Both the position numbers and the translations under genes were made by a program. 64,000 bases of DNA from Bradyrhizobium sp. G127 (GTDB taxonomy: Bacteria > Pseudomonadota > Alphaproteobacteria > Rhizobiales > Xanthobacteraceae): positions 1,922,001 to 1,986,000 of the forward strand of contig NZ_JAKFGN010000001.1 in assembly GCF_021502575.1 (NCBI RefSeq), written 5' to 3'. Every line of letters starts with the position of its first letter. Position 1 is the first letter of the stretch. The notes beneath the pieces are model-generated. The model ran no database searches and was not told the DNA's origin. It worked only from the letters and a program-made list of their open reading frames with translations. This document shows positions 45,729-55,015 of this stretch, piece after piece.

Positions 45729-47131
45729 CGTCCCGTTGGCGTGCGCACGCCATGCCAGGCGTCGCGCACCTGATGATAGTGAACCTCGGGCAGGTAATCG
45801 GGCGTGTTGAGTCCAAGCGTCTTGACGTCGAGGCGGCCGATGGCGCTGAGCAGCGTATAGGACGCGATCACGCGGTCGCGCTGAGCCAGGATCTGCCGTG
45901 ACCGCGCGGCTGTGAGATCCTGTTGTGAATTGAGAACGTCGATGGTGGTGCGCTGGCCGGCCTGCGCCTCGCGCCGCACGCCCTGCAACGCGATGTCGGC
46001 GGATTTCACTTCGGCCTGCGCGGCTGCGAGCGCGACCTTGGTGCCCTCGCTACTGATCCATGCGCTGATTGCTGCGGTCCGCGCCTGATTCCGGACCTGT
46101 TCCAGCACGAGGCGGCTTTGCACGGCGGTTTCCTTGGCCTGCCGTGTTTGCGATGCGGCCGTGCCGCCATCATAGATCGGCAAAGTGAGCGCGCCAACCA
46201 CGGACGCCTGGTCAGCGCGCTTGGTGCCGAGGTTGGGATCGCTGTCGGCGCTGCGGTTGACGTTGCCCTGCACGTTGAGCTGCGGCATCAGGCTGCTTTC
46301 CGCGACGCTGATGCTGGTTGTGGCGACATCGGCATCGTAGGTCGCGGCGATGACTGCGGGATTTTCGCGGATCGAAGCATCGATGGCTTCCTGACGGCTG
46401 CGCGGCACGAAGCGGTCGACGGTCTGCGCGGCGGCAAGGTTGCCGGGCGCTTCGCCGATCACCTGCGCATAGATCGCGCGGCTGGTTTCGAGTGCGACTT
46501 CGGCGGCGTTGAGGTCGGCAAGGCCGCGGCTCAGCCGCGCATCGGCCTGCGCGGTGTCGGTCGGCGTCACGTCGCCGGCGTCGAGGCGCTTTTTTGTGAT
46601 ACCCAGCGTCTCGCGCAGGAAGGCGACGTTGCCGCGCTGGGTTTCCACCAACGCCTGATTGGCGATCACGTTCATGTAGGCGGTCACAGCATCGAGCAGC
46701 ACGCCCTGACCGGTATTGCGCAGCGCTTCGCGGCCTGACAGCACCTGAAACTCGGCAACGCGCACGCTGCTGGAGGTCTTGAAGCCGTTGAACAGATTTT
46801 GCGTGACGGTGACGCCAATGGTCCACGGCTTCAGGGTGGCCGTCTGAATGGTATTGTCGAGAAGCAGATTGCGAACCGGTTGCAGTCCGGCGCTGAGACT
46901 TGCGACGATCTGCGGGCGATAGCCGGCCAGCGCCTGCGGCACGTTCTCGTCGGTGGCGCGCTGTTGGGCGCGCGAGGCGTTAAGCTGCGGGTTGGATTGA
47001 TAGGCGCGGACGAGGGCTTCGTTCAGCGTTTCCGCGTGAGCCGGAAAGGCGAACAGCGCAGCACCGATAGCTGCGCTCGATACACCAAGGCGCCAGCCAA
47101 TGCCGCCAAACTCTGAAGCACGCCGAACCAT
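45725..47131 (-). CDS. tolC: TolC family outer membrane channel protein
   Basis: A 468-residue outer-membrane efflux protein with a signal peptide (about residues 1-33, ending PAHAE). ETLNEALVRAYQSNPQLNASRA begins the first of two tandem outer-membrane-efflux repeats. GYRPQIVASLSAG and LPIYDGGTAASQTRQAKETA are typical. ATG at 47131 follows GGGAAACG. It resembles the general TolC used in type I secretion as well as efflux, and here it converges with the RND pump rather than forming an operon with it. It could serve several pumps. Confidence 0.9.
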   Translation of the reverse strand: MVRRASEFGGIGWRLGVSSAAIGAALFAFPAHAETLNEALVRAYQSNPQLNASRAQQRATDENVPQALAGYRPQIVASLSAGLQPVRNLLLDNTIQTATLKPWTIGVTVTQNLFNGFKTSSSVRVAEFQVLSGREALRNTGQGVLLDAVTAYMNVIANQALVETQRGNVAFLRETLGITKKRLDAGDVTPTDTAQADARLSRGLADLNAAEVALETSRAIYAQVIGEAPGNLAAAQTVDRFVPRSRQEAIDASIRENPAVIAATYDADVATTSISVAESSLMPQLNVQGNVNRSADSDPNLGTKRADQASVVGALTLPIYDGGTAASQTRQAKETAVQSRLVLEQVRNQARTAAISAWISSEGTKVALAAAQAEVKSADIALQGVRREAQAGQRTTIDVLNSQQDLTAARSRQILAQRDRVIASYTLLSAIGRLDVKTLGLNTPDYLPEVHYHQVRDAWHGVRTPTGR

Positions 47132-47416
47132 CGTTTCCCGTAACAATCCAGATCACAGTCGCGGTGGGGATTGTATCAATCCGGAACCAGCACGCTTCAT
47201 TCGTACACTGTTTAGAGGGGGATGTTGGCGCGGGCAAACCTTACACCACAGAAAATCGGCAACTGTGACAATGTGCACCGCTTTGTTGTCGGCTGGGGCC
47301 GTATTTGCTTGACCGTTCAACACCTTCTGGTGAAATTATGGGCGAGCGGACCCAATCGGAAGCACGCCATCGCGCCTTCCTTGCGCCCCTCCAGTCCGGT
47401 GGTCAGCAGACATTCG

Positions 47417-49273
47417 ATGCCAAGACTCTTTTCCGATCCAGAGGCAATCGCGGACGACATTATCCGCGAGGTCGGAACGAGGCTGGTGGTCGGTCTGCCG
47501 CTGGGGCTGGGCAAGGCCAACCACATCATCAATGCCCTGTTTCGGCGTGCGCTCAACGATCGCTCGATCCAACTGACGATTTTCACGGCTCTCACGCTGG
47601 AAAAGCCGACGCCATCGGTCGACCTCGAGCGGCGCTTTATCGGGCCGGTGATCGAGCGGCTGTTCGGCGGCTATCCGGACCTTGAATACGCCAGGGCGGT
47701 GCACGGCAAGACGCTGCCGCCGAACATCGAGGTCATCGAATTCTTCTTCCTCGCCGGCAAATGGCTCGGCAACGCCTATGCGCAGCAGCACTATATTGCG
47801 GCGAACTACACTCATGCGTCGTCGTATCTCTTGACGCGTGGTGTCAACGTCATCGCGCAGCTTGTGGCGAAACGCGTGGTTGATGGCCAGACGCGTTACA
47901 GCCTGAGCAGCAACACCGATACTACACTCGATCTGATGCGCGCCCGCGATGAAGGCCGCATCGCGTTCAAGATGGTGGCGCAGGTCAATTCGGAACTGCC
48001 GTTCATGCCGGGGCAGGGCGATCTCGCTGCCGGCGAATTCCACGCGGTGCTCGACAGTCCGGAGACGGATTTTCCGTTGTTCGCGCCGCCGTCCGAGCCG
48101 ATCTCGGATACCAAGTACGCCATCGGGCTGCATTCCGCGGGCCTTGTGCGCGATGGCGGCGCGCTGCAAATCGGTATCGGGCAGGTCGGCGATGCGCTGG
48201 CGCAAAGCCTGATTCTTCGCCATCGCGACGGGGCGGCCTATCGCGAAATCATGTCACGGCTGGCGCGGGGGCAGGCCCCGCGTGAAACGGGGCCGTTCAC
48301 GACCGGACTCTATGGCGTCAGCGAAATGTTCTTCGAGGCATTTCTCGCCCTGATCGAGGCCGGTGTCGTGAAGCGAGAGGTCGACGGTGCTTTTTTGCAT
48401 GCGGCGTTTTTTCTCGGGCCAAAATCGTTCTACCGCGCGCTACGCGAGATGAGGCAAGAGCAAATCGGCCGCATCCAGATGATGCCAGTATCCTTCACCA
48501 ACCAGCTTTATGGCGAGGAGGACGCCAAACGGCGCGCGCGCGTGGATGCGCGGTTCGTCAACAATGCGATGATGGCAACGCTGATGGGCGCGGTTATCTC
48601 CGATGGTCTCGATAACGGGCAGGTCATCAGCGGCGTCGGCGGTCAGTATAATTTCGTCGCGCAAGCTTTTGCGCTGGAAGGCGCGCGCTCGATCCTGACG
48701 CTTGAGTCCACGCGCGGCGCAGGCCGAAAGGCCATCTCCAACATCCGCTGGTCCTACGGTCACACCACAATCCCGCGTCATCTGCGCGATGTCATTGTGA
48801 CCGAATACGGTGTGGCCGATCTGCGTGGGCAATCCGATGCGGATGTGATCGGATCGATGCTGTCGGTGGCGGATTCGCGTTTTCAAAGCGAACTGATGCG
48901 ACAGGCCAAGGATGCGCGCAAGCTGCCGAAGGGCTATGAGATTCCCGCCGCCCATCGCGAGAATTTTCCGGATCGCGTTAGGGTCGCGCTGAAGCCGTCA
49001 CGCGACGCGGGGCTATTGTCGGCGTTTCCGTTCGGTAGCGATTTTACCGAGATAGAGCAGCGGCTGATTCCAGCCCTGCAGATTCTCAAGGAGGCATCCG
49101 CCAGCCCGGTCGATCTGCTCAAGCTGGCATGGGACGGACTGCGCGCCGACCCGCCGGATGCGGGCATAGTGGCGTGCCTCGCGCGCATGCAGTTCGACCG
49201 GCCGGCATCGTTTGCCGACCGGTTTTACCGGTTACTGGTCAGCGCCGCGCTGGTGCGCAGCGCAAAGACCTAG
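47417..49273 (+). CDS. Acetyl-CoA hydrolase/transferase family protein
   Basis: A 618-residue class I CoA-transferase-fold enzyme. The N-terminus ([23 protein letters not shown]) holds the CoA loop. The C-terminal domain reads [20 protein letters not shown], then [31 protein letters not shown] in the order seen in acetyl-CoA hydrolases and butyryl-CoA:acetate transferases. The expected catalytic Glu lies in the VTEYGVADL segment. It is longer than typical members (about 500) because of an insert between the two halves. The ATG at 47417 begins the conserved part; upstream frame to 47222 is not coding-like. Confidence 0.85.
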   Translation: MPRLFSDPEAIADDIIREVGTRLVVGLPLGLGKANHIINALFRRALNDRSIQLTIFTALTLEKPTPSVDLERRFIGPVIERLFGGYPDLEYARAVHGKTLPPNIEVIEFFFLAGKWLGNAYAQQHYIAANYTHASSYLLTRGVNVIAQLVAKRVVDGQTRYSLSSNTDTTLDLMRARDEGRIAFKMVAQVNSELPFMPGQGDLAAGEFHAVLDSPETDFPLFAPPSEPISDTKYAIGLHSAGLVRDGGALQIGIGQVGDALAQSLILRHRDGAAYREIMSRLARGQAPRETGPFTTGLYGVSEMFFEAFLALIEAGVVKREVDGAFLHAAFFLGPKSFYRALREMRQEQIGRIQMMPVSFTNQLYGEEDAKRRARVDARFVNNAMMATLMGAVISDGLDNGQVISGVGGQYNFVAQAFALEGARSILTLESTRGAGRKAISNIRWSYGHTTIPRHLRDVIVTEYGVADLRGQSDADVIGSMLSVADSRFQSELMRQAKDARKLPKGYEIPAAHRENFPDRVRVALKPSRDAGLLSAFPFGSDFTEIEQRLIPALQILKEASASPVDLLKLAWDGLRADPPDAGIVACLARMQFDRPASFADRFYRLLVSAALVRSAKT

Positions 49274-50049
49274 CGGTGCTTGAAGTTCGGCTTCCGCTTC
49301 TCAATGAACGCGGCCATGCCTTCGGAGCGATCTTCCAGCGCAAAGGTCGCGTGGAACAGATCGCCTTCGACGTTCATGCCTTCGGCGAGAGTCGTTTCCA
49401 GCGCGCGGTTGACGGCGCTCTTCGCCATCGCGGCGGCGGGCTGTGACATCGATGCGATCTTGTCGGCGATGGCCATCACTTCTTCCATCAGCTTGTCGGC
49501 TGGAAATATCCGGCTCACCAGTCCGGAGCGTTCGGCTTCCGCCGCGTCCATCATGCGGCCGGTCAGGCACAGGTCCATCGCCTTGGACTTGCCGACCGCG
49601 CGCGTCAGCCGCTGCGTGCCGCCAAGGCCTGGAATGGTGCCGAGAGTGATTTCAGGCTGGCCGAATTTGGCGGTATCGGATGCGATGATGAAGTCGCACA
49701 TCATGGCAAGTTCGCAGCCGCCGCCGAGCGCGTAGCCGCTGACCGCGGCAATGGTTGGCTTCTTGCAGGTCGCGACGCGATCGCCCCCGATGTCCATGAA
49801 ATCCTGGCTGAACATGTCGATGAACTGCTTGGGCTGCATTTCCTTGATGTCGGCGCCGGCAGCGAAGGCCTTCTCGTTGCCGGTGATGACGATGCAGCCG
49901 ATGGCTTCGTCGTCCTCAAGATCGTCGATAGCTGCCGCAATCTCGCTGAACACATCAAAGGAGAGGGCGTTGAGAATCTTGGGCCGGTTGATCCGCACGA
50001 TGCCGACCGCGCCTTTGGTCTCCACGATGATGTGTTCGAATGCCGTCAT
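49270..50049 (-). CDS. Enoyl-CoA hydratase
   Basis: A 259-residue crotonase-family enzyme that adds water to trans-2-enoyl-CoA in beta-oxidation. The oxyanion-hole motifs are [11 protein letters not shown] and [16 protein letters not shown]. The two catalytic glutamates are present: one in CELAMMCD and one in [16 protein letters not shown]-terminal [12 protein letters not shown] is typical of short-chain enoyl-CoA hydratases. ATG at 50049 has AGGGG 7 bp upstream. It converges with the acetyl-CoA hydrolase gene with a 4-bp overlap. Confidence 0.94.
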   Translation of the reverse strand: MTAFEHIIVETKGAVGIVRINRPKILNALSFDVFSEIAAAIDDLEDDEAIGCIVITGNEKAFAAGADIKEMQPKQFIDMFSQDFMDIGGDRVATCKKPTIAAVSGYALGGGCELAMMCDFIIASDTAKFGQPEITLGTIPGLGGTQRLTRAVGKSKAMDLCLTGRMMDAAEAERSGLVSRIFPADKLMEEVMAIADKIASMSQPAAAMAKSAVNRALETTLAEGMNVEGDLFHATFALEDRSEGMAAFIEKRKPNFKHR

Positions 50050-50232
50050 GTTTCGCCCCTGAATGAGAATTACGGAAGCGCGCCTGATGGCCACGCCGTT
50101 GGCCGCAATCTGCCTTCCGGGGCGTCGCACCGCAAGGCCGGTCAGGTCAAGGCAGATCAGCCCATGCCCAATAAAATGCCGGGCCGCACGACTGCGGACC
50201 GGCATTTGCAGTGGATGCAAGGGGCGTTTGCG

Positions 50233-50940
50233 TCAGGCGATCAGCAGCCGCGCGGCCGATGCCAGCGTCAGCAGACTGCCGAAGGCGATGAAGATCTTGC
50301 CGATCAGCGATGTCTTGCTCCAGGGGTCGCTATCGTCGGTCTTGAAGGCTGGCTTTTCTCCCGACGATACAGCCCGGATGATCTTGCCGTTAGGAGCAGG
50401 CGGCGGTGCCGCTGCAACCGGGGCCGCCGGTGCTGCATCCTGCGCAACAACTGCGTTGTCCATGGGCGCGTTGGCATCGCCCGGCTGCTCCTCCGCGGCC
50501 GCAACCAGGACACCATTCACGAAGGATACGTTGGTGCTGTCGAGTGCGGCGATATTGCGCGCCTCGTCGTTGGCCAACCCCTCCGCATGGGCGTTCGCCA
50601 CTTCAGGTGGCAACTCGGGTTTGGAGGATTTCTCGGACCTGGAAGAGCGGATGGTGACGTCTTTCGTGGCAGACTTCTCTGCAACGGATTTGGACGATAC
50701 TTTCGATGCGGACTTTTTCAGGTGCCGGGCCTGAGCGGTCCGGGATTTCCTGGAGCTTGCGGCATGCTTCTGCTTCTTGAATTTCGACAGGACCATGGGC
50801 CGGTCGGCGGCCGCTACGGTTGTATTCGCCGCCTTCTTTGTGGTCGATTTGGCAGCCGACATCGCCGGCTCAGCCGAAAGGCCCATCCATATTCCGGCGG
50901 CAGCGATCAATGCTGCCAAGCCTGCTTTCCTTGCCCGCAT
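50233..50940 (-). CDS. Unrecognised membrane-anchored low-complexity protein
   Basis: A 235-residue protein I cannot assign. The N-terminus is a signal peptide or anchor (MRARKAGLAALIAAAGIWMGL). About residues 28-110 are Lys/Ser/Ala-rich and very basic. About 110-190 are Ala/Pro-rich. The C-terminus SLIGKIFIAFGSLLTLASAARLLIA is a membrane helix. The plan (basic periplasmic linker held between two hydrophobic ends) could let it span or bind the peptidoglycan, which is inference. It stands alone between the enoyl-CoA hydratase and an ECF sigma gene, from which it is divergent. Confidence 0.65.
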   Translation of the reverse strand: MRARKAGLAALIAAAGIWMGLSAEPAMSAAKSTTKKAANTTVAAADRPMVLSKFKKQKHAASSRKSRTAQARHLKKSASKVSSKSVAEKSATKDVTIRSSRSEKSSKPELPPEVANAHAEGLANDEARNIAALDSTNVSFVNGVLVAAAEEQPGDANAPMDNAVVAQDAAPAAPVAAAPPPAPNGKIIRAVSSGEKPAFKTDDSDPWSKTSLIGKIFIAFGSLLTLASAARLLIA

Positions 50941-51113
50941 GGCATTTCCCCTTTGCCAAAGCCTCCAGCAAGGGCAACAGACCGGTGCGAAATGGCCACA
51001 GGACGGCGGAAAAAGGGAATCTTGCGTATAGTTGCCGCAATAAAGCCCGACCCGGAGAGGTCTGCCGGGCCTCGGCCCCGTCGTTCACGATTGCGTGATT
51101 GCAATTTTCGCCT

Positions 51114-51138
51114 GTAACACTTTAGGAACAAGAGCGAA
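51114..51138 (+). promoter_or_regulatory. Putative autoregulated ECF promoter
   Basis: GTAAC at 51114-51118, 16-bp spacer, CGAA at 51135-51138. This resembles the GTAAC...CGAA promoters described for SigF/NrsF-type ECF systems of Caulobacter. It ends 20 bp before the GTG of a sigma factor that is followed by the matching DUF1109 anti-sigma gene, so self-activation is likely. Confidence 0.6.
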
Positions 51139-51158
51139 TTGCCTTGATAGGAGCGCGT

Positions 51159-51704
51159 GTGCGCGGACGTGAAGACGAATGGACCGACCTGATGAAGGCG
51201 GCCAATGCGGGGGACAACGCCGCCTATCATCGTCTCCTCAAGGCCGTGACTCCGGTCCTGAGGGCGGCGGCGCGGCGCGGTCTGGCGCGGGCCGGTCAGC
51301 CCGTTGATCAATCCGAGGACATCGTGCAGGACATTTTATTCGCGGTGCATCTGAAGCGGCATACCTGGGACGCGAACGCCCCGTTCGCGCCGTGGCTGTT
51401 CGCGATTGCCCGCAACAAGCTGATCGACGCCCTGCGCCGTCGTGGCCGCCGGGTTTTCGTCAACATCGACGATTTCGCGGAGACGCTGCCGGGGGAGCCG
51501 GCCGAAGAGAGCCTGCCGGCGAGCGAGGTGGCTGCTCACCTGAACACTTTGCCCCAGCGGCAGCGTGACGTGCTGCAATCGATTGCCGTCGACAGCGCGT
51601 CCATCAAGGAGACGGCGGCAAAACTTTCAATGACCGAAGGCGCGGTGCGGGTGGCGCTGCATCGCGGATTGAGCGGCCTTGCCGGCCGACTGCGGGAAGA
51701 ATGA
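51159..51704 (+). CDS. ECF RNA polymerase sigma factor (with DUF1109 anti-sigma partner)
   Basis: A 181-residue ECF sigma factor. Region 2 (about residues 40-95) has QSEDIVQDILFAVHLKR and NAPFAPWLFAIARNKLIDALRRR, and region 4 (about 120-170) has TLPQRQRDVLQSIAVDSASI then MTEGAVRVALHRGLSGLA. GTG at 51159 has AGGAG 5 bp upstream; TTG at 51144 is an alternative. Its stop overlaps the anti-sigma ATG (ATGA at 51701-51704). In related systems this type of pair (SigF/NrsF) answers to oxidants or heavy metals. Confidence 0.88.
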   Translation: MRGREDEWTDLMKAANAGDNAAYHRLLKAVTPVLRAAARRGLARAGQPVDQSEDIVQDILFAVHLKRHTWDANAPFAPWLFAIARNKLIDALRRRGRRVFVNIDDFAETLPGEPAEESLPASEVAAHLNTLPQRQRDVLQSIAVDSASIKETAAKLSMTEGAVRVALHRGLSGLAGRLREE

Positions 51705-52345
51705 CCATGGACACCGACGATCTCATTCGCACCCTCGCGGCCGACAACGACACCCACGAAAGCCCCGTGGGCAACGTGCTGCTGGTGGCACTTCTCCTCG
51801 CGATTCCGGTATCGGCCGCGATCTTCCTTTCGCAACTCGGCATGCGGAAGGACGTCATGACCGCGATGGGGAATCCGCTCTTCGATCTGAAATTCGCGGT
51901 GACCATTGCCCTTGCCGGAGCAGCAATCGCCATCAGCCTGCATCTGTCGCGGCCGGAAGCCACGCTCGGGCGCTGGGCCTGGCTGCTGGCAATTCCGGTC
52001 GGGCTGCTCGGAATCGGAATGATGGGCGAGATGATGATGCCGAACCGCGCACCGATGCCGGTGAGGCTGATCGGCACCAATTCACGGCTATGTCTGGTCG
52101 CGATCCCGCTGCTGTCGTTGCCGCTGCTGGCGGCGGCGCTGCTGGCGTTGCGCCGGGGAGCGCCGTCACACCCCGCTGTCACCGGCGCGTTCGCTGGCCT
52201 GCTGTCCGCGGGATTGGGCGCGACGCTCTATGCCTCGCACTGCACGGACGATTCGCCGCTGTTCGTGGCGACCTGGTACACTATTGCGGCTGTACTCGTC
52301 GCCGCGGTCGGAGCAATGGCGGGATCGCGCGTCCTGAAATTCTAG
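51701..52345 (+). CDS. DUF1109 (NrsF-type) membrane anti-sigma factor
   Basis: A 214-residue membrane protein with six hydrophobic segments (from about residue 20 to the C-terminus) and a short cytoplasmic N-terminus (MTMDTDDLIRTLAADN). DUF1109/NrsF proteins hold an ECF sigma factor at the membrane and release it on a signal. A cysteine in LYASHCTDDSPLF between the last two segments corresponds to a position thought to sense metals or oxidants in this family. It is translationally coupled to the sigma gene. The convergent DUF2336 gene ends 13 bp away. Confidence 0.87.
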   Translation: MTMDTDDLIRTLAADNDTHESPVGNVLLVALLLAIPVSAAIFLSQLGMRKDVMTAMGNPLFDLKFAVTIALAGAAIAISLHLSRPEATLGRWAWLLAIPVGLLGIGMMGEMMMPNRAPMPVRLIGTNSRLCLVAIPLLSLPLLAAALLALRRGAPSHPAVTGAFAGLLSAGLGATLYASHCTDDSPLFVATWYTIAAVLVAAVGAMAGSRVLKF

Positions 52346-52358
52346 GCCGGCAACAGCG

Positions 52359-53474
52359 TTAAGCCGCAGGCTCCGTCTGCGCCGAGTCCTGGCGCATCCG
52401 GTAAAAGCGTAGCACCTGCTGGGCGGTCGATGGACGCAGCATATCGTAGCTGGACCGATACTCTTCGAGGTCTTCCATGCTGTCTGCGGCTTCGCCTCGC
52501 ATCCCAAGGATCAGTTTGAGCGTCGGCCATGACAGCCCGCTCACCTTGGCCAGAATCAGCAATCCTTCGGATCGCGATTCAATCATCATGTTTTCAACAG
52601 TCGCCACCGAAATACCCGCGCATGTCGCGAGCGCGGCGGTGGTTTCCTCGAATTTTCCATTCGCGGCGAACGACGCGATCTGCTCTTCGTCAAGACGCCC
52701 ATCGTCAAAGAGCAATTTGACGAGGCGCTGCGCTTTGGCTGCCTCTTCACTGATCGCCCCTGTGCCATGGCCGACATCGAAAGCCGCTTCCCTGACGGCC
52801 GCGGAGATGTCGTCCGCCTCGCGTGGGTTGGCGGCCTGGAGGCGCGCGCGTACCGAGTCGGATGCCCGGGCGATTAGCTTGAGATAGTGCGGCCTTGGAA
52901 TACCGCGCCGCGTGCCAAGGCATGTCGCCAGATTGTCATTGCCTTCGGCGCGAGTGACCAACTGGCTGAATCCGCTGTCGGAAAATTTAGCTCCCGGATT
53001 GTTGACCGTGCTTTCCACCACTTCGATGTTGCCGCGTTCGACCAGCACGTCGGTCACGGCATCGCTCAAAACCTTTCGTTTCGAAATCGCAAGCAAGTGG
53101 CCCTGGCTCTTGCTGCGCGCATTTTCGATCAGCATGGCGTCGTTCAGCCGTTCCGATTGCGATAGCACCGGCGCGGCGACTTCGATCGCGTCATCGAATG
53201 CCAGCGTATAGATCAGACGCGGCGGCGCCTTCGGCGACGGCGCGATGCGGTTCGACAGTAGCGTTTTGGCGGAGACCTCGATCTCCTGAATCAGGCAGTG
53301 AAACACATCGTCGAAAACGTCGATCTGCTCGTCGGAATAATCCACCGCGCCATGCAGAAAGAGATCCGTGACCCTGCGCAGCGTTTCTACGCGGCGCGCA
53401 AGGGTGCCGTGCGCGAGGGTATTCTGTAGTTCGTCGAGCAGATTTGGCTGACGCACTGCTGATTTCGAGGTCAT
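52359..53474 (-). CDS. DUF2336 domain-containing protein
   Basis: A 371-residue, mostly helical, soluble protein. The DUF2336 domain covers much of it, with LARRVETLRRVTDLFLHG near the N-terminus and a series of helical repeats (RLIYTLAFDDAIEVAAPVLSQ, LLAISKRKVLSDAVTDVLVE) of HEAT-like look. The family is largely confined to Alphaproteobacteria and has no settled function. ATG at 53474 has a weak AGAAAG site. The diguanylate cyclase gene lies 65 bp upstream on the same strand, so the two may be co-transcribed. Confidence 0.82.
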   Translation of the reverse strand: MTSKSAVRQPNLLDELQNTLAHGTLARRVETLRRVTDLFLHGAVDYSDEQIDVFDDVFHCLIQEIEVSAKTLLSNRIAPSPKAPPRLIYTLAFDDAIEVAAPVLSQSERLNDAMLIENARSKSQGHLLAISKRKVLSDAVTDVLVERGNIEVVESTVNNPGAKFSDSGFSQLVTRAEGNDNLATCLGTRRGIPRPHYLKLIARASDSVRARLQAANPREADDISAAVREAAFDVGHGTGAISEEAAKAQRLVKLLFDDGRLDEEQIASFAANGKFEETTAALATCAGISVATVENMMIESRSEGLLILAKVSGLSWPTLKLILGMRGEAADSMEDLEEYRSSYDMLRPSTAQQVLRFYRMRQDSAQTEPAA

Positions 53475-53539
53475 GACTTTCTGTCCCGGACGCCGTAGCA
53501 AGAAAATGCCAGCCAGATTCTTGGCTGGCGAAAGCGAAA

Positions 53540-54697
53540 CTATGTGGAGACCACCTGATTGCGTCCCAGATCCTTGGCTTGATAGAGAAGCCGGTCGGCG
53601 CGGGCGAGAATGCTGTCCGCGGTATCGTCCGGGCGCAATGTCGCAAGACCCGCCGACATCGTCACGGCCATGTTCTGCGAAATTGCTGTCCAGTCGAGAG
53701 ATGCGACGATCTTGCGTAGCCGGTCGACGATGCGCAGCGCGGCGCTGTCGGAGGTTTCGGGCAGAATGAGCAGGAATTCTTCCCCGCCATAGCGGCCGAA
53801 TTTGTCGATGCTGCGAATGTTGGCGAACACTGTGATCGCAAAGGCCCGCAACGCTTCGTCGCCGACGGGATGGCCGAACTGATCGTTGATCCGTTTGAAC
53901 CAGTCGAGATCGATCAATGCAATCGCGCAGGGTATGTTGCTGTGCCGGGCGCGATTAATCTCCTCGTCGAGACTGTGCATGATGCTGCGGCGATTGAGCG
54001 AGCCGGTGAGTTCGTCGAGTTCTGCGAGCTCTTCGATCCGCTTGTAGGCTTCCTTGAGCTCAAGTCCCCGCCTGTAGAGAGACTCATGCAATGAACTGCT
54101 GAACAGTCCGACGATCATGCCGCGGCCGAGTACCAGAATGAAAACAAGCATGGTCGCGAGCCGCTCCAGCGAGGTTTCGTGCGGCATCGCGATGGGTTTG
54201 TCGGTGAGCAAAAACAGGATCGTCAGTCCGACGGCGGCCGTCGTCCATCCGATGATCGTCTGTCGGGGTGTGGAACGCAGCGCCGCGAATGTAAAGACGA
54301 GGAAGATCGAGCAAAGGAACAGGAAGCCGACTTCCGGGGCGAGATAGATGAACACCAGCATGATGGCCAGGCTAATACTGCTCTGCTGGGTGACGAAGTA
54401 ATGATCCCTGAAGCGGTCGGTCACGCTGGTTTCGGACAGCGCGATGAACAGGGCGACGGACAGCAGCCCGCAGGCTCCGTAAGCTCCGGCGATGGTGTAG
54501 GTGGTGGTGCCGGCATAGGCATAGATCAGCAGGATCGCAGCATCGATCACATAGCTGAGCCCGATCATGTCGAGCATTTGTCGCCGCTGCCTGGTCCGGC
54601 GTGCGATGGTTTCCGGCGACGGCTGCTTGTCGGCGGCCCTTGTCTGGCCGAGGATACCGAGAAGGGAGCCGGGGGCTGATGAAGCTATGCCGCGCAT
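53540..54697 (-). CDS. Membrane diguanylate cyclase (GGDEF)
   Basis: A 385-residue enzyme that makes cyclic di-GMP from two GTP. Six or so membrane segments occupy about residues 40-210. A short coiled linker (ELKEAYKRIEELAELDELTG) leads into the GGDEF domain. The active-site motif is GGEEF at 304-308, and the product-binding I-site RSID at 295-298 is correctly spaced, so feedback inhibition is expected. DLDWFKRINDQFGHPVGDEAL has the metal ligand. The gene is probably co-transcribed with the DUF2336 gene behind it. The N-terminal region may sense a membrane signal, unknown. Confidence 0.92.
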   Translation of the reverse strand: MRGIASSAPGSLLGILGQTRAADKQPSPETIARRTRQRRQMLDMIGLSYVIDAAILLIYAYAGTTTYTIAGAYGACGLLSVALFIALSETSVTDRFRDHYFVTQQSSISLAIMLVFIYLAPEVGFLFLCSIFLVFTFAALRSTPRQTIIGWTTAAVGLTILFLLTDKPIAMPHETSLERLATMLVFILVLGRGMIVGLFSSSLHESLYRRGLELKEAYKRIEELAELDELTGSLNRRSIMHSLDEEINRARHSNIPCAIALIDLDWFKRINDQFGHPVGDEALRAFAITVFANIRSIDKFGRYGGEEFLLILPETSDSAALRIVDRLRKIVASLDWTAISQNMAVTMSAGLATLRPDDTADSILARADRLLYQAKDLGRNQVVST

Positions 54698-55015
54698 GAA
54701 ATCGCCGTTGAGAAAATGAATACGGGACTGTAGGGAACAAAGCCTTTAGGTTTGGTATCAATGGAGAGCGTCCCACGCCGCAAGGTGAGGGTGTTTTTCC
54801 TGAAATTTCTTCATGCCAGGTGGGTCTTGGGGAATAAAGCCGTCAAGGTATCTTTATACCTCTTTCTACCTTAGAAGCTGACGACTTGCCCTTGTTCATG
54901 ATTCAGGGGCATTTTGCGCTTTGCCCATTCAGGCATTCCTGAAAATTGCGAAGATTTTCACGGATTTGATCGAACCCCCTCCCAGTCGCCTGCGACCAAC
55001 CTTGCGAGACGGCCA

